A stretch of 6,556 nucleotides of DNA from Rhodanobacteraceae bacterium (GTDB lineage: Bacteria > Pseudomonadota > Gammaproteobacteria > Xanthomonadales > SZUA-5): assembly GCA_003233535.1 (NCBI GenBank), contig QIMA01000137.1, positions 1 through 6,556 of the forward strand. Reading direction: 5' to 3'. Shown piece after piece: positions 1-6,379 of this stretch; the stretch's first letter is position 1, and the number at the start of each line of letters is the position of its first letter. Both the position numbers and the translations under genes were made by a program. The notes under the pieces were generated by a model, which saw nothing but the letters and a program-made list of their open reading frames with translations, made no database searches and had not been told where the DNA came from.

Positions 1-586
1 AGACGCCGTACTCATCTTCGAATACGCCCTCAAGCACGAAGATTTCTTCGCCACCCCAGTGACAGTGCGCACCGAACTGTGTTCCCGGTTGCCAACGCAC
101 CAATGCCGTGTGCTCGCCGGCGAATCCGCCTAACGGCATGACGCTCAATCCGGGCGCACTGCCGGGTTGCCAATCGGCGTTGTGCGTATCGACGACGACT
201 CGGTTGGAATCGCGCGAATCCATGTGCCGCAACTTAACGAAAAGCACGCAACCGCTGTCGGTAAACGGCGCATGCGACGATCCGGGCGGATTGCGCACGT
301 AAGTCCGCTGCGGATAGCGGCCGTGCTCGTCGGCAAACTCGCCCTCTAAGACGACAAATTCTTCACCCAGGTCGTGCACGTGGGTGGGAAACCGCGCCCC
401 CGGCAAGTAATGAACTATGGACGTAGCACGGGCGATTTCATCCCCCTCACGTTCGATCTTGCGCCGCATGACGCCAGCCTCGGGTGAGGCCACCTCCGGC
501 AGGTCATCTATCCGCACGCACTCCCGCTGCGCAAAGTCGGCGCGTAGATGATTCGCACTGCCGCGAAGTAGAGCTGAACTGAGCAT
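1..586 (-). CDS. ChrR-type bicupin protein, 3' end outside window (partial)
   Basis: The minus strand is open from an ATG at 586-584 to the left edge (195 codons and counting). Two cupin units of the ChrR C-terminal type are visible. The first (about residues 55-121) has HVHDLGEEF with H69, H71 and E75/E76 as likely metal ligands, then LEGEFADEHGRYP, RNPPGSSH (H105) and GCVLFVKLRH. The second begins near 160 with HCHWGGEEIFVLEGVF (H174, H176, E180) and is cut by the window edge. An in-frame TGA lies four codons before the ATG, so no longer start is possible; no strong ribosome site is seen. The zinc-binding N-terminal anti-sigma domain of true ChrR is absent, and no sigma factor gene is nearby. 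It is therefore a stand-alone metal-binding bicupin, either an enzyme (acetylacetone-dioxygenase-like) or a sensor; the substrate is unknown. The family call is firm, the function is not. Confidence 0.82.
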   Translation of the reverse strand, partial: MLSSALLRGSANHLRADFAQRECVRIDDLPEVASPEAGVMRRKIEREGDEIARATSIVHYLPGARFPTHVHDLGEEFVVLEGEFADEHGRYPQRTYVRNPPGSSHAPFTDSGCVLFVKLRHMDSRDSNRVVVDTHNADWQPGSAPGLSVMPLGGFAGEHTALVRWQPGTQFGAHCHWGGEEIFVLEGVFEDEYGV

Positions 587-651
587 GTTGGAATCTCAAA
601 CGACCGTTGCTGGCGCGAACCATAGCGTGGCCCAACGTTTGAGGCCGCTAC

Positions 652-944
652 CTAATTAACACTTTCAGACAATTGCGTCCAATCGCATGCCGGCAACCAA
701 TTTCCGAGCCAAGCCTCGTGAGCCCTATTCAGCAGTCGGCACACAGCATCGCCCCGACTGTGGTCAGCCCGGCGCACCAAGCTGTGGTGCACGCCATAGC
801 TGAAGTAAATGGTGAAGCCAATCGACGTCCAGACCGCCAGCAATAGCCAGCTGTACCAGCCAATAAAAACCACCAGCGATAAGCACGACAGCGTCCTGAC
901 ACGCAAACAACAGGCGCAAACGGAACGCGGAAATGGCGCTTTAG
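652..944 (-). pseudogene. C-terminal remnant of an APC-family amino-acid permease, frameshifted
   Basis: Two overlapping minus-strand frames together resemble the end of a cationic amino-acid/APC permease. One frame (about 941-906) reads KRHFRVPFAPVV, like the conserved RxFRVPFVPxVP stretch before the last membrane helices. The adjacent frame (about 906-652) continues as RTLSCLSLVVFIGWYSW and then WTSIGFTIYFSYGVHHS, matching the family's usual final W..IG..IYF.YG..HS segment. Joining them needs a one-base frame change near 900-912. Nothing upstream is permease-like: homology starts at the lysine codon 941-939, directly outside a mobile-element end that begins at 945. The roughly 400 N-terminal residues of a normal permease are missing. 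This is a truncated, decayed gene. The tail of about 35 residues up to the TAG at 652 is not family-like. The assignment rests on remembered family motifs. Confidence 0.6.
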
Positions 945-979
945 CTCGGATATTTCATAAACTGCACGCTGATCGCCCA
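945..979 (-). repeat. Solitary, degenerate right end of the CCCGGATATTTCAT element
   Basis: Read on the plus strand, the segment begins CTCGGATATTTCATAAACT. It matches the reverse complement of the right ends of the copies at 1919-2049 and 6380-6555, with one change in the first three bases. The match continues as GCACGC and then jumps directly to TGATCGCCCA, which in the intact right end lies 16 bases further in; the intervening stretch (GCCCTCGCTAGGCCCT) is deleted. No opposite end is found in the expected orientation. TTAG at 941-944 flanks it, comparable with the TTAA and CTAG beside the other copies. It marks the exact point where permease homology stops, and it lies just before the likely start of the DUF3047 gene. 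Confidence 0.7.
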
Positions 980-1006
980 ATCGGACTTGGAATTATCAAC
1001 CCCAGC

Positions 1007-1918
1007 TTGATCCAAACGACATCACCCGGCGCTAAGTTACCCACCCTTCTTCGCTGCGGGTGGGGGCTAGCTATGGGCTTAGCGCTAAGCACCTATGCTC
1101 ACGCCGCCGACGTGCATAGTGTCGGCCAATTTGATCCCAAAACTGAGCAGCCAAGCACACCGTGGCAGTTGATTAACTTCGACGATGACGTCCCCACGAG
1201 CACGTATGCGAACGTCGAATGGGACGGAGTCAACGCGGTTGAGGGCATTGCCCAAGCAAGCATGGCTCTGCTGGCACGGCCGTTGGACCTGGATCTGCTG
1301 CGCACGCCGATACTGTGCTGGCGCTGGCGCGTCGATCACGTTGTGGCCGGTGCCGACCTGCGGCAGAAGTCCGGTGACGACTATGCGGCCCGGGTCTACG
1401 TGGCCTTTAACATCCCTAGCGAGGACATGAGCTTCGGTCTGCGCGCGAAGCTGCGAGTGGGGCGGATGCTGTTCGGCGACCAGGTGCCGGATGCGGCCAT
1501 CAACTACGTCTGGGACAACCGCCATCCGGTGGGCACGAAGGCGCCCAACGCATACACCGATAGGGTCCAGACCATCGTTGCGCGAAGCGGCAACGGCGAT
1601 GCCGATCAATGGCAAACGGAATGGCGCGATGTGTTGGCCGACGCGGTGGCGGCATTCCCAGACGTTCGCTTGAGTGCGATATCTCTGGCGATCGGCACCG
1701 ACACCGACAACACCGGCGAAAGCACCCGCGCCGGATTCGCCGATCTGCACTTCGTTGGCCAGGATAAGCCCTGCCAGTTCCCTTCACTCCGTGCAAATGC
1801 AAGATTGAGCGCCGCTACGAGTGCTCTTGCCCCTGCTTTTCTGGGCCTTAGTCCGTGCCCATCACCCGCTCGGCTGGCTGGGACTGTGGGGGGCATGACG
1901 GTTTTCGCACGGCCTTAA
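1007..1918 (+). CDS. Exported DUF3047 family protein
   Basis: The body matches the uncharacterised DUF3047 family. Numbered from the TTG at 1007 (303 aa), it has WQLINFDDD (53-61), LCWRWRVD (103-110), KSGDDYAARVYV (121-132), NYVWDN (166-171), AIGTDTDNTGE (228-238) and GFADLHFV (243-250). Residues 11-33 form a signal peptide with a hydrophobic core ending in AHA before ADV, so the mature protein is probably periplasmic. The start is uncertain. The frame is open back to an ATG at 809, but that part overlaps the permease remnant and the repeat end on the other strand. The ATG at 1073 has G-rich sequence before it but would leave too short a signal peptide. TTG at 1007 gives a normal one, though without a clear ribosome site. 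The last 50 or so residues (A/S/P-rich) extend beyond the family's usual end. The TAA stop lies in the TTAA flanking the next element. The biochemical role is unknown. Confidence 0.8.
   Translation: MIQTTSPGAKLPTLLRCGWGLAMGLALSTYAHAADVHSVGQFDPKTEQPSTPWQLINFDDDVPTSTYANVEWDGVNAVEGIAQASMALLARPLDLDLLRTPILCWRWRVDHVVAGADLRQKSGDDYAARVYVAFNIPSEDMSFGLRAKLRVGRMLFGDQVPDAAINYVWDNRHPVGTKAPNAYTDRVQTIVARSGNGDADQWQTEWRDVLADAVAAFPDVRLSAISLAIGTDTDNTGESTRAGFADLHFVGQDKPCQFPSLRANARLSAATSALAPAFLGLSPCPSPARLAGTVGGMTVFARP
1040..1064 (+). other. 7-bp perfect hairpin over the DUF3047 start region
   Basis: CCCACCC (1040-1046) and GGGTGGG (1058-1064) are exact reverse complements separated by an 11-base loop. The right arm contains the only G-rich ribosome-site-like stretch before the ATG at 1073. 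If translation starts at 1073, the hairpin would hide that site. If it starts at 1007, the hairpin lies within the signal-peptide codons. There is no T-run after it, so it is not a typical intrinsic terminator. The structure is seen directly; any regulatory role is inference. Confidence 0.35.
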
Positions 1919-2049
1919 CCCGGATATTTCATGAACTCGCGCGATGATCGCGCAGGACATTGATTGCCCAGTGGTTTTTTCGAAGGAGCGGTGTAGTGGT
2001 TCCGATCAAGGGCCTAGCGAGGGCGCGTGAAGTTTATGAAACATCCGGG
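1919..2049 (+). mobile_element. 131-bp MITE-like element with TTAA flanks
   Basis: The left end reads CCCGGATATTTCATGAACT. The right end, reverse-complemented, reads CCCGGATGTTTCATAAACT, so 17 of 19 positions agree. TTAA lies immediately outside both ends (1915-1918 and 2050-2053), consistent with a 4-bp target duplication. The first 44 bases match the copy at 6380 at 43 positions, and the last 46 match at 45 positions. A 7-bp inverted repeat GCGCGAT/ATCGCGC sits just inside the left end. It has no coding capacity and is 45 bp shorter in its middle than the other copy. The TTAA target and CCC-starting ends resemble the piggyBac/IS1380 superfamily, as I recall it, so a transposase of that type elsewhere in the genome is the probable driver; this was not tested. 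It sits exactly between the stops of two convergent genes. Confidence 0.85.
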
Positions 2050-2880
2050 TTAATCGTTGAGCGACCAATCGTAGTCCAAGTAATCGATCTCGTAGTCTCC
2101 ACGCGCTAGTGCGGCGACATCGGCGGCAGACAGCTTTAACGCCTGCGGGTACTGAGCGAGGAAGCCAGCCAACGACTGCGACCCACGAAACGGCATCTCA
2201 AAATCGTCGCCGTACCAATCGAAGATCTTCGATATCTCTATAAACCGTTGCGCCGGAGTTGCGCGGTTGCGCTGCGAGTCAGATAGGAAGCGCCGTGTCT
2301 GATCATCCAACTGCTGGTCTAGCTGCGCCGCGCTGTACGCCTCAGGACGCAGCGCCGGACAGCCTATCGAAGCGCAATTGACCGCGAAGTGGATGCGCGG
2401 GTCGTCATAGTCGGGGCTACCGCGCAGCATCTCGTGCTCAATCTCGTCTAGGCTACGCTCAGCGCCGAGCAGCGGAATGAATATCTGCTTCCAAGGTGAG
2501 CGGAACCAGCTACCGAGGTCCTTAATCGACTCCAAATCCGGGTATCGAGTCAAGATCAGGTCGACCGTGAACGCGTTATAGGCGTTGATCAAAAAGGCGC
2601 GCTGCTGCGCCTGTTCCCATTGCTGGTAGGTCGAATCTGACACCGCAGATAACGCGTTCAAATAGACGTCTAACTTCGCCTTGCTACGCTGAAACCCGGC
2701 GTAGTCCACGCTGCTAGCGCCGCCGGCCGCATTCCACGTCACGTGCTCACCGAGCAGATCGCTCCACTCGCCGTGCAGGTCTGAACCGGCAACCACCGCA
2801 CCCGAGGCGAGCAGACACAGGCTGCCAATGAAAGCGACAGCCGCGCGATGTAGTCCAGCCTTCCAGTTCTGCGGTTTCAT
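2050..2880 (-). CDS. Exported DUF547 family protein
   Basis: This 276-aa protein has the hallmarks of DUF547: AFLINAYNAFTVDLIL (95-110), SLDEIEHEMLR (143-153), DPRIHFAVNCASIGCPAL (160-177, with conserved C169 and C174), SKIFDWYGDDF (217-227) and the typical terminal YLDYDWSLND. A signal peptide with basic start and hydrophobic core (residues 7-31, ending VVA before GSD) predicts a periplasmic location. The ATG at 2880-2878 is preferred over a GTG 24 bases upstream because GGAG sits six bases before it. Family function is not established; the invariant Cys/His/Asn cluster suggests a catalytic or metal site, which is inference. The stop codon is the TTAA-embedded TAA beside the 131-bp element. 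Because DYDWSLND is the normal family end, the stop appears native rather than created by the insertion. The gene converges on the DUF3047 gene. Confidence 0.9.
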   Translation of the reverse strand: MKPQNWKAGLHRAAVAFIGSLCLLASGAVVAGSDLHGEWSDLLGEHVTWNAAGGASSVDYAGFQRSKAKLDVYLNALSAVSDSTYQQWEQAQQRAFLINAYNAFTVDLILTRYPDLESIKDLGSWFRSPWKQIFIPLLGAERSLDEIEHEMLRGSPDYDDPRIHFAVNCASIGCPALRPEAYSAAQLDQQLDDQTRRFLSDSQRNRATPAQRFIEISKIFDWYGDDFEMPFRGSQSLAGFLAQYPQALKLSAADVAALARGDYEIDYLDYDWSLND

Positions 2881-2886
2881 GATCAG

Positions 2887-2890
2887 CTCC
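2887..2890 (-). promoter_or_regulatory. Ribosome binding site GGAG of the DUF547 gene
   Basis: On the minus strand GGAG is followed by CTGATC and then ATG, an ideal six-base spacing. It selects the ATG at 2880 over the in-frame GTG at 2904, for which no comparable site is seen. Confidence 0.7.
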
Positions 2891-3150
2891 AATGTAGTGC
2901 GCACTTCTACATAGACCTGGGGCCGGCGGCAAAACGCACACTCACCAACGCGCGGACGATCGCGCTAAGCGATGATGATCGCAAGTTCAGCATCGCACTG
3001 CTTCGGCACCCAGTGCAGCGTGCAATCGGGCAACGCAGGGTCGCAATGCGGCCCAAAGACTGCTCAATGCTTATCGGGCGCTAAACGAATGCACGAGACG
3101 ATCCAAACTTGCCGGCCATTCCAGGCTAAAGTAAGCGGCTATCCTCGCTC

Positions 3151-3155
3151 GGTGA
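3151..3155 (+). promoter_or_regulatory. Probable ribosome binding site GGTGA of the fused E1 gene
   Basis: GGTGA stands six bases before the ATG at 3162. It is a moderate match to the Shine-Dalgarno consensus and supports that start. The remaining divergent intergenic region (about 2891-3150) must hold promoters for both this gene and the DUF547 gene, but I could not find a convincing -35/-10 pair. Confidence 0.5.
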
Positions 3156-3161
3156 CCGCCC

Positions 3162-5438
3162 ATGTCGGCTGCCCCTATCCTCGCCCACCAGCTCAATCGG
3201 GCCGAGGTTGCAGACCAAAACTTTCAGCGCTTCGTGCGCGGATACGACGGGCCTGTTGCGGCCACTGCCGCTGCTGCCGGTCAAGCGCTGCACGCGCTGT
3301 CCACGCTGCCTGCGCAAGCCTTCGATGAGCTGTTTGAATCACAGCTGATCAGCCGTCATTTGGACTTGATGGCGCGCGTGCTGCGGGTACGCAACAAGGT
3401 TTTCTACACCATTGGCAGCTCCGGTCACGAAGGCAACGCGATGGTTGCCCGCGCATGCCGACATACCGACCCGGCGTTCTTGCACTATCGCTCAGGCGCT
3501 TTCATGGCTGAGCGCTTTCGCAAGCTGCCGGGAATGGACCCGATCTACGACTCTGCGCTGAGCTTCGCCGCCAGTCGTGAAGATCCGGCCAGCGGCGGTC
3601 GACATAAGGTCTGGGGCAGCAAGCCTCTTTGGGTTTTGCCGCAGACGTCTACAATTGCCAGCCATCCGCCAAAAGCCTACGGGACCGCTCTGGCTATCGA
3701 ACACGCCCGCCGTATCGGCCACCAGCTACCGATTCCCAACGACAGCATTGTGGTCTGCAGCTTTGGCGACGCCAGTGCCAACCACTCCACCGCGCAAGGT
3801 ACGTTCAATGCCTGCGAGTGGGCCGTTCATCAAGGTTTGAAGGTGCCGCTGCTGTTTGTCTGCGAAGACAACAACATCGGCATTTCGGTACGCACGCCGA
3901 CGGGTTGGATAGAGACCAGCTTTGCGCGGCGACAGCACCTACGCTATTTCCAGGCGGATGGGCTCGACTTGGTGCACGGCTGGGATCAAGTGCAAGCGGC
4001 GGTCAATTACTGCCGCCGCGAGCGCAAACCGGCCTTTCTGCACATGCGCACGGCGCGGCTGATGGGCCATGCCGGCACCGACTTCGAAGTCGAGTATCGG
4101 CCAGTCGAGGAAATTTGCGCGGCCGAAAGCCTCGATCCGCTGTTGAAATCCGCGCAGTGGGCGTTGGAATCCGGGCTGTATACGCCGGCAACGCTGCTGG
4201 CCCGCTACGAAGGCATTCGCGAGCAGTGTTTTGCGGCCGCCGATCGCGCTGACCAGACCGAGAAAATCACCAGTCTGGGCGAGATCGTGCGGCCTCTAGC
4301 GCCCTATAGCCCGGATCGAGTCCAGGCCGAGTGCGAACGCGACGAGCACCAAGCTAAGCGCCTAGAACTGTGGGGCAGCCAAGCGCGTCTGCCGGAAAAC
4401 CAGCCGCCCAAGCACTTGGCCATACAGATTAATCAGGCGCTGCACGACCTGATGCTGAAGTATCCCAATTCGCTGATTTTCGGCGAGGATGTAGCCCGCA
4501 AAGGCGGCGTTTACACGGTGACCAAGGGCCTGTTTAAGACCTTCAAGGGCGCCCGAATCTTCAACACGTTGCTGGACGAGCAGACCATTCTTGGGTTGGC
4601 GCAGGGCTATGCCAATCTGGGATATCTGCCGATCCCAGAGATTCAGTATCTCGCCTACTATCACAACGCCTGCGATCAGCTGCGCGGCGAAGCCTGTTCG
4701 CTACAGTTCTTCAGCAATGATCAGTACCGCAATCCTATGCTTTTGCGGGTGGCTGGACTGGGCTACCAAAAGGGCTTTGGCGGCCACTTCCACAACGACA
4801 ACTCGTTCGCCGCGCTGCGCGACATTCCGGGTTTGATCATCGCCTGCCCCAGCCGCGGCGACGACGCCGCGATGATGCTGCGTACACTGATGGGCCTGTG
4901 CAAGGTGGACGGCCGCGTCTGCGCGTTTTTAGAGCCCATCGCGCTGTACATGACCAAGGATCTGTACGCAGCCGGCGATGGACAGTGGTGTTTCCCGTAT
5001 CCAGAGCCCAGGCTAAGCATCGCCTTAGGCGAGCCGCGGATCTACGACGATGAGGCAACGGACCTGCTGATCATCAGCTACGGCAACGGACTGCTGATGG
5101 GTCTGAAGGCGGCCAAGCAGATTGCCGATGATCAGGGTCTGCGCGTACGCACCATGGATCTGCGCTGGCTATTGCCTCTGAACGAGCAGGCCATTGTCGA
5201 TCACGCAAAACAATGCAAACGTGTATTGATAGTTGATGAAGGACGCCGCTCGGCAAGCGTTGGCGAAGGCATCATGACTGCGCTGGTAGAAGGAGGCGTA
5301 GCGAATCGCCCGATCGCCAGAGTTGTCGGTGCAGACACCTACACACCGTTGGCCGGTGCTGCCACACTGGTACTGCCTTCGGATGAAAGTGTGCAAGAAG
5401 CGGCATTGAATCTACTCAACCTACCCACGGCCCTTTGA
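3162..5438 (+). CDS. Fused E1 alpha-beta subunit of a branched-chain-type 2-oxoacid dehydrogenase
   Basis: This 758-aa TPP enzyme carries both E1 halves in one chain. The alpha half (about 60-360) has SSGHEGNAMVARA (86-98), HYRSGAFMAERF (108-119), GSKPLWVLPQ (152-161), the TPP/Mg motif GDASANHS (202-209) through EDNN (235-238), and RTARLMGHAGTD (296-307). The GDG form is GDA here, as often seen in E1 alpha. The beta half (about 415-750) has FGEDVARKGGVYTVTKGL (440-457), NTLLDEQTILGLAQGYA (468-484, E473 likely the cofactor-activating Glu), PEIQYLAYYHNACDQLR (492-508), GHFHNDNSFAALRDIPG (541-557) and VLIVDEGRRSASVGEGI (688-704). It should decarboxylate a 2-oxoacid, probably branched-chain (2-oxoisovalerate type), and acylate a lipoyl E2. 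Neither E2 nor E3 is beside it, so its partner is encoded elsewhere or it works alone. Substrate is inferred from family resemblance only. Confidence 0.9.
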   Translation: MSAAPILAHQLNRAEVADQNFQRFVRGYDGPVAATAAAAGQALHALSTLPAQAFDELFESQLISRHLDLMARVLRVRNKVFYTIGSSGHEGNAMVARACRHTDPAFLHYRSGAFMAERFRKLPGMDPIYDSALSFAASREDPASGGRHKVWGSKPLWVLPQTSTIASHPPKAYGTALAIEHARRIGHQLPIPNDSIVVCSFGDASANHSTAQGTFNACEWAVHQGLKVPLLFVCEDNNIGISVRTPTGWIETSFARRQHLRYFQADGLDLVHGWDQVQAAVNYCRRERKPAFLHMRTARLMGHAGTDFEVEYRPVEEICAAESLDPLLKSAQWALESGLYTPATLLARYEGIREQCFAAADRADQTEKITSLGEIVRPLAPYSPDRVQAECERDEHQAKRLELWGSQARLPENQPPKHLAIQINQALHDLMLKYPNSLIFGEDVARKGGVYTVTKGLFKTFKGARIFNTLLDEQTILGLAQGYANLGYLPIPEIQYLAYYHNACDQLRGEACSLQFFSNDQYRNPMLLRVAGLGYQKGFGGHFHNDNSFAALRDIPGLIIACPSRGDDAAMMLRTLMGLCKVDGRVCAFLEPIALYMTKDLYAAGDGQWCFPYPEPRLSIALGEPRIYDDEATDLLIISYGNGLLMGLKAAKQIADDQGLRVRTMDLRWLLPLNEQAIVDHAKQCKRVLIVDEGRRSASVGEGIMTALVEGGVANRPIARVVGADTYTPLAGAATLVLPSDESVQEAALNLLNLPTAL

Positions 5439-5441
5439 GCC

Positions 5442-5455
5442 GTCATGCGGATGAC
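5442..5455 (+). other. Short hairpin between E1 and cyclase genes
   Basis: GTCAT and ATGAC pair around GCGG in the 31-bp gap between the two genes. There is no following T-run, so it is not a convincing terminator. It could affect mRNA processing or initiation at the cyclase, whose ATG lacks a clear Shine-Dalgarno site. It is small enough to be chance. Confidence 0.25.
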
Positions 5456-5469
5456 CTAAACTCGACGCT

Positions 5470-6363
5470 ATGAGTGAGCTCCAGCCGATTACAATTTTGT
5501 TTGCCGACATCGCGGGCAGCACCAAGCTGTTCGAGCTATACGGTGACGTAGGTGCACGCCGGCTAACATCGCAAGTGCTTGGCGTGCTTAGCGAAATCAC
5601 TGTCAAGAATGGCGGCAGGGTGATCAAAACCATCGGCGATGAACTGATGGTGACGTTCCCATCGCCCATGAATGGCGTTATGGCAGCGATGGAGATGCAG
5701 CGTCGAGTTGCTGGCGATTTAGAGTGGTCCAAACAACATTTGGCCGTGCGTATCGGCCTTCATCACGGTAATGCACTGCTAGAAGACGGCGATGTTTACG
5801 GCGATGCGGTCAATCTAGCAGCGCGCGTAACCGGCTTAGCCAAGCGCGAACAGATCGTGACCACGGTTACCACCCTCGAGTCGCTGACCAACGCAAGCTT
5901 CATCCGCACTCGTCACCTCGGTCAGGCGCGCGTGTCCGGAAAGCTGCAGCCGGTCGACATCGTCGACGTGATTTGGCAAGAAGACACCTCCAACGTGACC
6001 ATGGTCGCGCGCGCGATCAGACTCGACGACGCGCCCACCGGCCACAAACTCGTGCTGCGCTTTCGCGGTGAGGTAATTGAGATATCCAACGTATCTCCGC
6101 CGTTCGGCTTAGGCCGTGATAACAGCAACGCCCTGGTAATCGACAATGAGTGGGTCTCACGCAACCACGCCAGCATCGAATTCAGCCGCGGTTTCTTTGT
6201 CGTCACCGACCGCAGCACCAACGGCACCTACGTGAAGTTGGGCGACGATGACGAAATCCGCCTGCACCGCGACGAACTGCAGCTACGCAAGAGCGGATCG
6301 GTCAGTCTGGGCCAGTTAGCAGAGCGCAAGCCTGAAGACGTACTGCACTTTCAGTGCGGCTAG
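5470..6363 (+). CDS. Class III adenylate/guanylate cyclase with C-terminal FHA domain
   Basis: This 297-aa soluble protein has two domains. The cyclase homology domain (about 6-170) starts with LFADIAGSTKLF, where D13 is the first metal aspartate. KTIGDE follows, with D57 the second metal ligand and K53 the base-contacting lysine. DVYGDAVNLAAR comes next, with D108 as the base-contacting partner and N115 and R119 as transition-state residues. All key positions are present, and the K/D pair favours ATP as substrate. The FHA domain (about 193-280) keeps GLGR (213-216), SRNH (S230, H233) and STNGTY (N251, G252), the residues that bind phosphothreonine. No membrane segment is seen. The gene starts 31 bp after the E1 gene and is probably cotranscribed. 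The likely role is cyclic-nucleotide synthesis gated by, or targeted through, Ser/Thr phosphorylation; the kinase is not in the window. The start is the first ATG, with only a weak ribosome site. Confidence 0.92.
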   Translation: MSELQPITILFADIAGSTKLFELYGDVGARRLTSQVLGVLSEITVKNGGRVIKTIGDELMVTFPSPMNGVMAAMEMQRRVAGDLEWSKQHLAVRIGLHHGNALLEDGDVYGDAVNLAARVTGLAKREQIVTTVTTLESLTNASFIRTRHLGQARVSGKLQPVDIVDVIWQEDTSNVTMVARAIRLDDAPTGHKLVLRFRGEVIEISNVSPPFGLGRDNSNALVIDNEWVSRNHASIEFSRGFFVVTDRSTNGTYVKLGDDDEIRLHRDELQLRKSGSVSLGQLAERKPEDVLHFQCG

Positions 6364-6379
6364 TCCTCGGCAGGGCTAG

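Noticed and set aside
809..1006. N-terminal extension of the DUF3047 frame back to an ATG at 809
   Set aside because: It overlaps the permease remnant and the element end on the other strand, has no family-like sequence, and would bury the signal peptide more than 70 residues inside the protein.
1085..1750. 221-codon open frame on the minus strand
   Set aside because: It is antisense to the DUF3047 gene, whose conserved motifs fix the coding strand; long antisense frames are common in GC-rich genes.
1919..2049. Bidirectional intrinsic terminator between the convergent genes
   Set aside because: The small GC palindrome is about 20 bases away from the T-run, so it lacks the stem-then-T layout; the inverted ends are better explained as transposon termini.
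2966..3060. Short Cys-containing minus-strand reading (HCDPALPDCTLHW and onward) ending in TAG
   Set aside because: It is only about 30 codons after an in-frame TGA, with no start or family match. It may be a relic, but this cannot be supported.
2905..3161. Divergent sigma70 promoters for the DUF547 and E1 genes
   Set aside because: Candidate hexamers such as TTGCCG and TATGTA do not combine with acceptable spacing or match quality on either strand.
2972..3328. 118-codon plus-strand frame in the divergent intergenic region
   Set aside because: It overlaps the first 55 codons of the E1 gene out of frame, is Cys/Arg-rich and has no recognisable domain or clear ribosome site.
3629..4252. 207-codon open frame on the plus strand
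   Set aside because: It is an out-of-frame shadow of the E1 gene; the TPP motif is read in the other frame, and this one is rich in Arg/Ala/Gly with no recognisable motif.
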